Positions 35,800 to 43,502 of a stretch of DNA of 64,000 bases are shown here, piece by piece; position 1 is the stretch's first letter, and every line of letters starts with the position of its first letter. Below the pieces are notes generated by a model. That model made no database searches. It had not been told where the DNA came from and saw only the letters and a program-made list of their open reading frames with translations. A program made the translations under genes and the position numbers. The stretch comes from Ornithoclostridium sp944380285 (GTDB lineage: Bacteria > Bacillota > Clostridia > Christensenellales > UBA3700): NCBI GenBank assembly GCA_963931165.1, contig OZ006985.1, positions 1,178,001-1,242,000 of the forward strand. The letters run 5' to 3'.

Positions 35800-36557
35800 T
35801 GCTTGCAAAGAGGATCATTCCCTGTCTCGACATCCGCGACGGACGCGTCGTCAAGGGCGTCAATTTCGTCAATCTCATCGACGCCGGCGATCCGGTCGAG
35901 GCGGCGAGGGCATACAACGCGATGCGTGCGGACGAGATAGTCTTTCTCGACATCACCGCGACGCACGAGGGAAGAAACACGATGTACGACGTCATCGCTC
36001 GCGCGGCGGAGCAGGTCTTCATACCTCTGACGGTGGGCGGCGGCATAAGTTCGGTCGAGCACTTCCGCAAACTGCTGTCGCTCGGCGCGGACAAGATCAG
36101 CGTCAATTCGGCGGCGTTCCGCCGTCCCGAGCTGATCACCGAGGCGGCGCTCAAATTCGGTTCGCAATGCGTGGTCGTCGCGATCGACGCAAAGCGCAAC
36201 GAAAAGGGTTCGTTCAACGTCTTTCTCAACGGCGGCCGCATCGATACCGGCGCGGACGCGATCGAATGGGCGCAGAGGGCTGTCGCGCTGGGCGCGGGCG
36301 AGATCTTGCTGACCAGCATGGACTGCGACGGCACAAAGGAGGGCTACGACCTCGAATTGACAAGGCGCGTGTCCGAGGCTGTCGGCGTGCCGGTGATCGC
36401 GAGCGGCGGCGCAGGCAGCAAGGAGCATTTCAAGACGGTATTGACCGAGGGCAGGGCGGACGCGGCGCTTGCGGCGTCGCTGTTCCATTTCGGCGAGCTC
36501 GGCATCGCCGAACTCAAAGACTATTTGCAAAAAGAGGGCGTCGTCGTTCGTCGGTGA
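35799..36557 (+). CDS. hisF: Imidazole glycerol phosphate synthase, cyclase subunit
   Basis: Cyclises PRFAR with ammonia delivered by HisH to give imidazole-glycerol phosphate and AICAR. The 252 residues show KRIIPCLDIRDGRVVKGVNF with the catalytic Asp11 equivalent, PLTVGGGISS, and ILLTSMDCDGTKEGYD with the second catalytic Asp (the D130 equivalent). The start at 35799 shares one base with the hisA stop. Confidence 0.97.
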   Translation: MLAKRIIPCLDIRDGRVVKGVNFVNLIDAGDPVEAARAYNAMRADEIVFLDITATHEGRNTMYDVIARAAEQVFIPLTVGGGISSVEHFRKLLSLGADKISVNSAAFRRPELITEAALKFGSQCVVVAIDAKRNEKGSFNVFLNGGRIDTGADAIEWAQRAVALGAGEILLTSMDCDGTKEGYDLELTRRVSEAVGVPVIASGGAGSKEHFKTVLTEGRADAALAASLFHFGELGIAELKDYLQKEGVVVRR

Positions 36558-36574
36558 CGCAAGGAGATACGGAC

Positions 36575-37258
36575 ATGGACATCAAAGATTTCAAATTCGA
36601 CGACAAAGGGCTCGTCTGCGCGATCGCTCAAGACGTGAAGACGGGCGAGGTTTTGATGCAGGCGTATATGAACGCCGAGGCATTGCAGGCGACTTTGGAC
36701 AGCGGCTACGCGACCTATTTCAGCCGTTCGCGCGGCTGCCTTTGGAAAAAGGGAGAGACGAGCGGGCACCTTCAAAAGGTCGTGCGCATAGACTACGACT
36801 GCGACGCGGACTGCGTACTCATGCAGGTCGAGCAGACGGGAGCGGCTTGCCATACCGGCAACCGCAGCTGCTTCTACCGCAATTTGAAGACCTTTGCGCA
36901 CGTTCCCGACTATAAGGCGATCTTCGCCGAGATGGCGGCTATCGACGACCGCAAGGCGTGTCCCGCGGAAGGGTCATACACCAACTATCTTTTGGACAGA
37001 GGCACCGAAAAGATTTGCAAAAAGGTGGGCGAAGAGGCGACCGAGACGGTCATCGCCGCTTGCACGGACAAGCGCGGCGAGATGGTCGGCGAGCTGTGCG
37101 ATCTGCTCTATCACTGCCTTGTGCTAATGGCGGACAAGGATGTGACTTTGAGCGACATTTTCGCCGAGCTCGAAAGGCGCAGAGGCAAGGCGGCAAACCC
37201 CAAATACGGCAAGGGCAACATCGCCACAAACACCGATATGATCAAGAACAACAAGTGA
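36575..37258 (+). CDS. hisIE: Bifunctional phosphoribosyl-AMP cyclohydrolase/phosphoribosyl-ATP pyrophosphatase
   Basis: Fused HisI-HisE carrying out steps two and three of the pathway. In the 227 residues, HisI occupies ~1-120 with SRSRGCLWKKGETSGH, DCDADCVLMQVEQTG and ACHTGNRSCFYR (zinc cysteines). HisE occupies ~135-220 with GTEKICKKVGEEATETVIAA and LCDLLYHCLVLMA. ATG 36575 is preceded by AAGGAG. It is the last operon gene; hisC and a histidinol-phosphate phosphatase are not in the window and must be supplied elsewhere. Confidence 0.97.
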   Translation: MDIKDFKFDDKGLVCAIAQDVKTGEVLMQAYMNAEALQATLDSGYATYFSRSRGCLWKKGETSGHLQKVVRIDYDCDADCVLMQVEQTGAACHTGNRSCFYRNLKTFAHVPDYKAIFAEMAAIDDRKACPAEGSYTNYLLDRGTEKICKKVGEEATETVIAACTDKRGEMVGELCDLLYHCLVLMADKDVTLSDIFAELERRRGKAANPKYGKGNIATNTDMIKNNK

Positions 37259-37277
37259 TTTAACGCACACGGGCATG

Positions 37278-37311
37278 AAAAAGCCTCCCCTTCGCCGGGG
37301 AGGCTTTTTTT
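37278..37311. terminator. Bidirectional terminator between hisIE and pyk
   Basis: AAAAAGCCTCCCC and GGGGAGGCTTTTTTT form a strong stem with A- and T-runs on both sides, so it can stop the his operon (plus) and pyk (minus). Confidence 0.9.
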
Positions 37312-37322
37312 GCGCTGTATGT

Positions 37323-38738
37323 TCAAATGCGGTCGATGCGGAGCACGTTCATTGCGTCGCGGCTCTCGCCGGTCGAGGTCGCCAGCGTGACCACGGTGTC
37401 GCCGGTCTTGATCATATTGAAATAGGTCGCAACCTTCGCGGCGTGAGAGAACACCTTGCCCATCTCCGCCTGCTCGGCGCCGTGCAGAGGATAGACGCCC
37501 CAGCTGAGCGCGAGCTGATAGTACGCCTTGTCCGTCGTCGTCACCGCGATGATCGGGCAGGCGGGGCGGAAACGGCTGACCAGCTTTGCGGTGCGACCGC
37601 TGCGCGTCGCGACGACGATCGCGTTGCAGTCGAGGTCGTACGACGCCTTGACGGCGGACGCCGACAGCGCGTCCGAGATAGACTTGACGTCAAAGTCGCC
37701 GTACATATTGAAGCGTTTGCGATAGTGTATAGATTTTTCGGTGTACTCGGCGATGTCGGACATGACCTTGATCGCTTGGACGGGATAAAGCCCCGCCGCT
37801 GTCTCTCCCGACAGCATGATCGCGCCCGTGCCGTCGTAGACGGCGTTGGCGACGTCCGATGTCTCGGCGCGGGTGGGGCGCGGCTTGGAGATCATGCTCT
37901 CCAACATCTCTGTCGCGGTGATGACGCGTTTGCCCGCGGCGCGCGCGTGTTTGATCAACGATTTTTGGATCGCCGGCAGTTCGATGAAAGGCACCTCAAC
38001 GCCGAGGTCGCCGCGAGCGACCATGATGCCGTCCGCGAGCGAGAGGATGTCGTCGATGTTCTCGACGCCCTTGCGCGATTCGATCTTTGCGATGACCTCG
38101 ATGTTTTCGCCGCCGTTGGCGAAGAGGAAATCTTTGAGTACGCGGATGTCGTTCGCGGTCGACACAAACGACGCGGCGATGAAGTCGACGTCCTGCTCGA
38201 TGCCGAACAGCAAGTCCTCTCTGTCCTTGTCGCTGAGGTAGGGCAGGTTGAGTTCGGCGCCTGGGACGTTGATGCTCTTGTGGTTGCTCAATGTGCCGCC
38301 GATGACGACTTGCAGCTTGACGACCTTGTTCTCGATCGACTTGACCTGCATGCGGATGAGTCCGTCGTTGATGAGCAAAAAGTCGCCGGGGCGCAGCATC
38401 TTGTAAAAGTCGCGGCAGGACACGCTCGCTCTGTGAGCGTCGCCGACGATCTTTTCGTTGACGATCTCGAACTCGTCGCCTGTGACGACGTCGGCGGAGC
38501 CGTTCTCAAACGTCCCCAGACGTATCTCGGGACCGCGCGTGTCCAGCATCAATGCGACCGGCGCTGACAGATCGCGGCGGATCTCTTTGATCAATGCGAT
38601 GCGCGCCGCATGTTCTTCGTGCGTCGCATGGCTCATATTGATACGGGCGACGTTCATGCCCGCCTTGACCATGGCGGTCAATATGTTTTTGTCCGAACTC
38701 GACGGACCCAAAGTGGCGATGATCTTGGTCTTTCGCAT
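37323..38738 (-). CDS. pyk: Pyruvate kinase
   Basis: Transfers phosphate from phosphoenolpyruvate to ADP. The 471 residues contain KIIATLGPSS, ARINMSHATHEEHAAR, MVARGDLGVEVPF, the catalytic ITATEMLESM region and IMLSGETAAGLYPV. It lacks the extra C-terminal PEP-utiliser domain of Bacillus/Clostridium long-form enzymes (~585 residues). It is monocistronic, with GGAGAAATAT ahead of the start and its own promoter. Confidence 0.97.
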   Translation of the reverse strand: MRKTKIIATLGPSSSDKNILTAMVKAGMNVARINMSHATHEEHAARIALIKEIRRDLSAPVALMLDTRGPEIRLGTFENGSADVVTGDEFEIVNEKIVGDAHRASVSCRDFYKMLRPGDFLLINDGLIRMQVKSIENKVVKLQVVIGGTLSNHKSINVPGAELNLPYLSDKDREDLLFGIEQDVDFIAASFVSTANDIRVLKDFLFANGGENIEVIAKIESRKGVENIDDILSLADGIMVARGDLGVEVPFIELPAIQKSLIKHARAAGKRVITATEMLESMISKPRPTRAETSDVANAVYDGTGAIMLSGETAAGLYPVQAIKVMSDIAEYTEKSIHYRKRFNMYGDFDVKSISDALSASAVKASYDLDCNAIVVATRSGRTAKLVSRFRPACPIIAVTTTDKAYYQLALSWGVYPLHGAEQAEMGKVFSHAAKVATYFNMIKTGDTVVTLATSTGESRDAMNVLRIDRI

Positions 38739-38761
38739 ATATTTCTCCTGTAACCGTAAAG

Positions 38762-38790
38762 ATTATACGGCATACGCGCGCAAAAGTAAA
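38762..38790 (-). promoter_or_regulatory. Promoter of pyk
   Basis: On the minus strand, TTTACT (plus 38785-38790), a 17-bp spacer, TATAAT (plus 38762-38767), 23 bases before the start. The same TTTACT box is used before tyrS. Confidence 0.75.
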
Positions 38791-38846
38791 ACGTTTGGCG
38801 GGGGAGAGGGATGTATGATATTTTATTAACGAATTTGACGCAAAAC

Positions 38847-38920
38847 AAAGGGAGTGGCACTTGTGCCAAACTCCCGTTTTTTTGGATCGCTTCAAGCCGA
38901 CGCTCGAAGCGCTGGTAGAG
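38847..38920. repeat. Duplicate of the tRNA-Val(CAC) 3' end and terminator, copy 1
   Basis: 74 bp identical to 39112-39185. The copy contains the terminator hairpin plus the last bases of the tRNA including CCA (TGGTAGAG on the plus strand), but the tRNA body is missing. Confidence 0.9.
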
Positions 38921-38997
38921 GGGCTTCGCTTCGCAGTAGATACATCTATTATAAAATGGTAGCAACTTCGCGAAAGCTGCCGCTTCGCGGACAGCCG

Positions 38998-39057
38998 TAA
39001 GGAACGAAGCGATAGCGTAGTGACGGAATAGCGAGGCTTGCCGAGCGTCACAATTTC
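38998..39057 (-). repeat. tRNA-associated short inverted-repeat element (tRNA-Val copy)
   Basis: On the minus strand, GAAATTGTGACG...CTATTCCGTCAC...CGTTCCTTA. GTGACG and CGTCAC are complementary. The same element lies downstream of tRNA-Pro (39365-39420) and in every unit of the tRNA-Cys array (40441 onward). Confidence 0.7.
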
Positions 39058-39107
39058 GTTTCCCGATATCGGCACGGAGCGGAGAGCAAGGCAAAGGGCG
39101 AGGCAAG

Positions 39108-39140
39108 AAAAAAAGGGAGTGGCACTTGTGCCAAACTCCC
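39108..39140 (-). terminator. Terminator of tRNA-Val(CAC)
   Basis: GGGAGT/ACTCCC and GGCAC/GTGCC form one hairpin, with seven T on the minus-strand side and seven T on the plus-strand side, so it may act in both directions. Confidence 0.75.
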
Positions 39141-39177
39141 GTTTTTTTGGATCGCTTCAAGCCGACGCTCGAAGCGC

Positions 39178-39254
39178 TGGTAGAGATAGAGGGGCTCGAA
39201 CCCACGACCTCTGCGATGTGAACACAGCGCTCTAACCAACTGAGCTATATCTCC
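39178..39254 (-). tRNA. tRNA-Val (anticodon CAC)
   Basis: Full cloverleaf with encoded CCA. Acceptor GGAGATA pairs with TATCTCT through one G-U pair; D-arm GCTC/GAGC; anticodon loop TTCACAT gives CAC (reads GUG). One T-stem pair is mismatched, so it is slightly degenerate, but the overall fold is good. Confidence 0.85.
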
Positions 39255-39364
39255 ATGAGGTTGCTTTTATATTCTACTCAATCTCGGAGAAAAAAGCAAT
39301 AACTTTTTACACATTTTATAAATTAAATAGCGACAACACCTTTTGGATTCGCCATTCGAATTTG

Positions 39365-39420
39365 TAAGGACGAGCGAAGCGAGGACGGAATAGGCGAACG
39401 CAGAGAGCCGTCACAATTTC
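39365..39420 (-). repeat. tRNA-associated short inverted-repeat element (tRNA-Pro copy)
   Basis: On the minus strand, GAAATTGTGACGG...CTATTCCGTCC...CGTCCTTACAAAT. It is followed by TCGAATGGCGAATCCA, which resembles a tRNA 3' end with CCA. Confidence 0.65.
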
Positions 39421-39473
39421 AAACAGGACAAGTTTCTTTGACCGAAGGGACGAGCGAAAGGCAGAAGGCAAAC

Positions 39474-39498
39474 AAAAAAGCGAGGCGGAATTGCCTCG
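39474..39498 (-). terminator. Terminator of the tRNA-Thr/tRNA-Pro unit
   Basis: CGAGGC/GCCTCG stem followed on the minus strand by CTTTTTTG. Confidence 0.8.
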
Positions 39499-39532
39499 TT
39501 TGTTTGCCTTCGCCAAGGGCGAAGTCCCTGAC

Positions 39533-39609
39533 TGGTCGAGGTGACTGGATTTGAACCAGCGGCCTCTTGGTCCCGAACCAAGCGCGCTACCAAACTGCGC
39601 TACACCTCG
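39533..39609 (-). tRNA. tRNA-Pro (anticodon CGG)
   Basis: Acceptor CGAGGTG/CACCTCG plus A and encoded CCA; anticodon arm CTTGG-TTCGGGA-CCAAG gives CGG (reads CCG). The T-arm closes with one G-U pair. Confidence 0.93.
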
Positions 39610-39612
39610 ACA

Positions 39613-39688
39613 TGGAGCTGATGGGCGGATTCGAACCGCCGACCTATTCATTACGAGTGAATTGCTCTACCGACTGAGCCACATCAGC
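39613..39688 (-). tRNA. tRNA-Thr (anticodon CGT)
   Basis: Acceptor GCTGATG/CATCAGC, discriminator T, encoded CCA; anticodon arm ATTCA-CTCGTAA-TGAAT gives CGT (reads ACG). It lies 3 bases upstream of tRNA-Pro in the transcript. Confidence 0.95.
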
Positions 39689-39913
39689 ATATCAAGCCTA
39701 TTTATTTTACAAAATAATAATGCGTTTGTCAATGATGCGACGGCAATTTTATCAAAATATTTTGCAAGAGCGTTTGTGTTGAAAATCGCGTCAAATCAAT
39801 GCAAAATCTGCGCTATTTTGCGAGGTTTGGAAGCACGTCAAAATCTTTGCGCAATTTTTGAGAGAAAACGCTTTACAATCGTTTTTGTTTTTGGTATATT
39901 TAATAGGCAATTC

Positions 39914-39989
39914 GGAAGCATAGCTCAGTTGGGAGAGCACCTGCCTTACAAGCAGGGGGTCATAGGTTCGAGCCCTATTGTTTCCACCA
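39914..39989 (+). tRNA. tRNA-Val (anticodon TAC)
   Basis: Acceptor GGAAGCA/TGTTTCC with one G-U pair, encoded CCA; anticodon arm CCTGC-CTTACAA-GCAGG gives TAC. First of three plus-strand tRNAs. Confidence 0.95.
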
Positions 39990-39998
39990 AAAGGATAT

Positions 39999-40073
39999 GC
40001 GAGAGTGGCTCAGTGGTAGAGCGTTGCCTTGCCAAGGCAAATGTCGCGAGTTCGAATCTCGTCTCTCGCTCCA
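39999..40073 (+). tRNA. tRNA-Gly (anticodon GCC)
   Basis: Acceptor GCGAGAG/CTCTCGC, discriminator T, encoded CCA; anticodon arm TTGCC-TTGCCAA-GGCAA gives GCC. Confidence 0.95.
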
Positions 40074-40125
40074 GTGACATCGAAGTACGCGAGCAGCGTA
40101 CAGAAATAAGTGTCGATAGACGCGT

Positions 40126-40200
40126 GGCACCATAGCCAAGTGGTAAGGCAAAGCTCTGCAAAAGCTTGATTCCCCAGTTCAAATCTGGGTGGTGCCTCCA
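40126..40200 (+). tRNA. tRNA-Cys (anticodon GCA)
   Basis: Acceptor GGCACCA/TGGTGCC, discriminator T, encoded CCA; the anticodon arm reads GCA (AGCTC-TGCAAAA region). Its 3' end is the source of the repeated 3' ends in the array downstream. Confidence 0.95.
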
Positions 40201-40201
40201 A

Positions 40202-40236
40202 AACACACTCCCCGAATAGAGGAGTGTGTTTTTTTA
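40202..40236 (+). terminator. Terminator of the tRNA-Val/Gly/Cys unit
   Basis: ACACACTCC/GGAGTGTGT stem followed by seven T, directly after tRNA-Cys CCA. Confidence 0.9.
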
Positions 40237-40240
40237 CGAT

Positions 40241-40416
40241 GGTGAATTATACTTTCAAGTGCAACACTTTGACAAAGAAAAGAGTTCATACAAAAACTGC
40301 TGTATAATGTAGTTAGTTCTAAATAAAAAACATGAGTTAATGTATGAACTATACACAACTTAGCACAAAAGAGCGCTGTTGTCTACGAAAATACAGCACT
40401 TAACTTGATAATTCAC
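40241..40416 (+). mobile_element. IS30-family-derived MITE
   Basis: A 176-bp element. GTGAATTAT (40242) and ATAATTCAC (40408-40416) are terminal inverted repeats, with further partial matching inward (CAAGTGC / GCACTT). TACGAT is duplicated on both sides (40235-40240 and 40417-40422), a target-site duplication. Inside, ATG 40343 opens a short frame MNYTQLSTKERC, the N-terminal signature of IS30-family transposases, which stops after about 19 codons. AGTTCATAC and GTATGAACT can form a hairpin that hides this start codon, as in many intact IS elements. It is an internally deleted, non-autonomous copy. Confidence 0.75.
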
Positions 40417-40426
40417 TACGATATAA

Positions 40427-41309
40427 TACGGATTCTCCCCAGTGACGCGATCGTGCCTCGATATGATGATATCTCGGCATGCCCTAGCGGCAATCGCTAT
40501 TCCGTCGCTCCGCTCCTTACAAATCCGGGTGGTGCCTCCAAAACAAACTCCTCAAATCGAGGAGTTTGTTTTTTACTAATTTAATACGGATACCCCAGTG
40601 ACGCGATTGCGCCTCGATATGATGATATCTCGGCATCCCCTAGCGGCAATCGCTATTCCGTCGCTCCGCTCCTTACAAATCTGGGTGGTGCCTCCAAAAC
40701 AAGCCCCTCAAACAGAGGAGCTTGTTTTTTACCAATATAACACGGATTCCCCCAGTGACGCGATCGTGCCTCGATATGATGATATCTCGGCATCCCCTAA
40801 CGGCAATCGCTATTCCGTCGCTGTGCTCCTTACAAATCCGGGTGGTGCCTCCAAAACAAACTCCTCAAATCGAGGAGTTTGTTTTTTACTAATTTAATAC
40901 GGATACCCCAGTGACGCGATTGCGCCTCGATATGATGATATCTCGGCATCCCCTAGCGGCAATCGCTATTCCGTCGCTCCGCTCCTTACAAATCCGGGTG
41001 GTGCCTCCAAAACAAGCCCCTCAAACAGAGGAGCTTGTTTTTTGCTATTGTAACACGGATCCCCCCAGTGACGCGATTGCGCCTCGATACGATGTTATCT
41101 CGGCGTACCCTAACGGCAATCGCTATTCCGTCGCTTCGCTCCTTACAAATCCGGGTGGTGCCTCCAAAACAAACTCCTCAAAACGAGGGGTTTGTTTTTT
41201 TACCAATATAACATGGATTCCCCCAGTGACGCGATTGCGCCTCGATATGATGATATCTCGGCATGCCCTAACGGCAATCGCTATTCCGCCTCGCTTTTTG
41301 TTTATACGT
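40427..41309 (+). repeat. Tandem array of ~157-bp units carrying the tRNA-Cys 3' end and a terminator
   Basis: The landmark AGTGACGCGA occurs at 40441, 40597, 40754, 40910, 41067 and 41225, so the period is 156-158 bp. There are five full units and one truncated unit. Each unit reads: GGATWCCCCCAGT (matching the 5' side of the tRNA-Cys T-arm), a ~75-bp element (…CTATTCCGTCGCTCCGCTCC…), then CAAATCYGGGTGGTGCCTCC(A) (the T-arm 3' side, acceptor and CCA), then a terminator hairpin with six to seven T. Terminator stems alternate between two sequences (CTCCTC and CCCCTC types), so the array grew by dimer duplication. It is not a CRISPR. Confidence 0.9.
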
Positions 41310-41352
41310 CTTGCGGATGTCAATACTTTTTTCAAACAAGGAGGTATTGCCG

Positions 41353-43452
41353 ATGGCAAGGATAATTTCGGGTGACGAGCCCAACGCGAAGATAAAGCAG
41401 ATAGACGCGGCGAGGGTGCCGCACGGCGGGCGAGCGATGACGACCGATCAAGGCGCGCCGATCGTCAACGATCAAGAGGTGCAAAGGGCGGGGGAGCGCG
41501 GTCCGGCGCTCATTCAGGACTTTGTGTTTCGTGAAAAGCTGACGCATTTCGATCACGAGCGCATACCCGAGAGGATAGTTCACGCGCGCGGCACGGGCGC
41601 TCACGGCGTGTTCGTTTCGTACGGCGACGCGAGCGCGTTGACCAAGGCGGCGTTTTTGAACGCAAAGGGCAAGCAGACGCCTGTGTTTGTGCGCTTTTCG
41701 ACGGTCGCGGGCTTTCGCGGCTCGCCCGACACGGTCAGGGATGTACGCGGTTTTGCGGTCAAATTCTACACCGAAGAGGGCAATTACGACATCGTGGGCA
41801 ACAACATGCCCGTGTTCTTTGTGCAGGACGCGATCAAATTCCCCGACCTCATCCACGCGCTCAAACCCGAGCCCAACAACGAGATCCCGCAAGCGCAATC
41901 GGCGCACGACACCTTTTGGGACTTCGTCGCGAGCAACCACGAATGCGCGCACAATATGATGTGGCTGATGTCGGACAGAGCGATCCCGAGGTCGTACAGG
42001 ATGATGGACGGCTTCGGCATCCACACCTTCAAATTCGTCAACGCAAACGGGGAGTACAAGTTCGTCAAATTGCATTGGAAGTGTTTGCAGGGCGTGCAGT
42101 CGCTCGTGTGGGACGAGACGCAAAAGATCGCCGGCAAAGACCCCGATTTCAATCGCCGCGACCTTTGGGAGGCGATCGAGAACGGCAACTATCCCGAGTG
42201 GGAGCTCGGCGTGCAGGTGCTCGACCCCAAAGACGAATTCAAATTCGACTTCGACGTGCTCGATTGCACAAAGCTGTGGCCCGAAGAGCTGATCCCGATC
42301 AAGCCGCTCGGCAAGCTCACTCTCAACCGAAACGTCACCAACTTCTTTGCCGAGACGGAGCAGGTCGCGTTCTGTCCCGCCAATCTCGTGCCGGGGATAG
42401 AGCTGAGCAACGACCCGATGTTGCAGGGCAGGTTGTTTTCCTATCTCGACACGCAATTGTCGAGGCTGGGCGGACCCAACTTCCACGAACTGCCCATCAA
42501 CAGGGCGGTCGCGGCGGTCGACAACAATCAGCGTGACGGCATGCACCGCATGGCGATCGACGAGGGCACGACCGCCTATTTCCGCAACGCGTTGCAGCAC
42601 GGTCAGCCGCACCCCGACGGCGGCGCGGGCAACGGTCTCGGCGACAACGAGAGCGTCGTAAAGGGCGCGGTCACTCGAGACAGGGCAAATTCCTTCCTCG
42701 ACTTCTACACGCAGGCGTCGCTGTTTTACAACAGCATGTGCGATTGGGAGAGGGGGCATATCGTCGACGCGTTCCGTTTCGAGCTGGGCAAATGCAAAAA
42801 TATGAACGTCAGGCAGGGCGCGGTCGATCTTTTGGCAAAGATAGACGGTTCGCTGGCGCGCGAAGTCGCCGCAGGATGCGGAGCCAAGACGGACGCAAAG
42901 TCGGGATATCGTGCATCCACCGCCGCGTCGCCCGCGCTGTCGATGGCGGGGCGTACGCCGTGTCCCAAGGGTACAAAGGTCGCGGTGCTCGTCGCCGAGG
43001 GCTTTGACAAGAAGTGCTTGGACGCGGTGTGCGCGGAGCTGACCGCTGTCGGCGCGTGCCCCAAAGTCATCGCGCCGGGGCAGGGCTATGTTGCCGCAAA
43101 GAGCGGCGGAGGCGTCGACGCGGCGGAGACCTTTGCGACCGCCTCGTCCGTGCTCTTCGACGCGGTGTTCGTGCCGTGCAATTGCGCGGCGACGCTCGGC
43201 AAGATATACGAGGTGCACGAATTTCTTGCGGAAAGCTACCGCCATTGCAAACCGATCGCGGCATGCGGCGACGCGAGAACTTTGCTTGCGTCGGCATTCA
43301 AGGCGGTCGTCTCGACGGACGACAAGCCTTGCGAGGACAGAGGCGTGCTCACCCTCGGCAATTGCGACGGCATAGCCGCGTTTGCCAAACGATTCGCCGC
43401 GATGACGGGCGAGAACAGACACTTCGAGCGAAGCAGAGAAAACTTGCTGTAA
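41353..43452 (+). CDS. Large-subunit (clade 2, KatE-like) haem catalase
   Basis: Decomposes hydrogen peroxide. At 699 residues it is a large-subunit catalase. The core (~30-500) has the catalytic His H77 in RIVHARGTGAHG, the active-site Asn N151 in VGNNMPVFF and the proximal haem Tyr Y364 in RLFSYLDTQ. The C-terminal ~145 residues (KVAVLVAEGFDKKCLDAV onward) form the DJ-1/PfpI-like amidotransferase domain typical of clade 2. ATG 41353 follows AAGGAGGTATT; an earlier in-frame ATG at 41311 lies in repeat-derived sequence. It sits directly after the tRNA-Cys array, so any upstream promoter lies in or beside the last truncated unit. Confidence 0.95.
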   Translation: MARIISGDEPNAKIKQIDAARVPHGGRAMTTDQGAPIVNDQEVQRAGERGPALIQDFVFREKLTHFDHERIPERIVHARGTGAHGVFVSYGDASALTKAAFLNAKGKQTPVFVRFSTVAGFRGSPDTVRDVRGFAVKFYTEEGNYDIVGNNMPVFFVQDAIKFPDLIHALKPEPNNEIPQAQSAHDTFWDFVASNHECAHNMMWLMSDRAIPRSYRMMDGFGIHTFKFVNANGEYKFVKLHWKCLQGVQSLVWDETQKIAGKDPDFNRRDLWEAIENGNYPEWELGVQVLDPKDEFKFDFDVLDCTKLWPEELIPIKPLGKLTLNRNVTNFFAETEQVAFCPANLVPGIELSNDPMLQGRLFSYLDTQLSRLGGPNFHELPINRAVAAVDNNQRDGMHRMAIDEGTTAYFRNALQHGQPHPDGGAGNGLGDNESVVKGAVTRDRANSFLDFYTQASLFYNSMCDWERGHIVDAFRFELGKCKNMNVRQGAVDLLAKIDGSLAREVAAGCGAKTDAKSGYRASTAASPALSMAGRTPCPKGTKVAVLVAEGFDKKCLDAVCAELTAVGACPKVIAPGQGYVAAKSGGGVDAAETFATASSVLFDAVFVPCNCAATLGKIYEVHEFLAESYRHCKPIAACGDARTLLASAFKAVVSTDDKPCEDRGVLTLGNCDGIAAFAKRFAAMTGENRHFERSRENLL

Positions 43453-43458
43453 ACAAAC

Positions 43459-43489
43459 GCCGCGCGGAATTTCCGCGCGGCAATTTTTT
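43459..43489 (+). terminator. Terminator between catalase and ribU
   Basis: GCCGCGCGGAA/TTCCGCGCGGC palindrome followed by AATTTTTT, 6 bases after the catalase stop. Confidence 0.85.
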
Positions 43490-43502
43490 GTGCCGGTGTG
43501 CG

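Noticed and set aside
40427..41309. CRISPR array
   Set aside because: Units are ~157 bp and similar over their whole length, with no variable spacers; each contains a tRNA 3' end and a terminator.
42957..43452. Separate PfpI/DJ-1 gene after the catalase
   Set aside because: The frame is continuous with the catalase, and this C-terminal domain is standard in large-subunit catalases.
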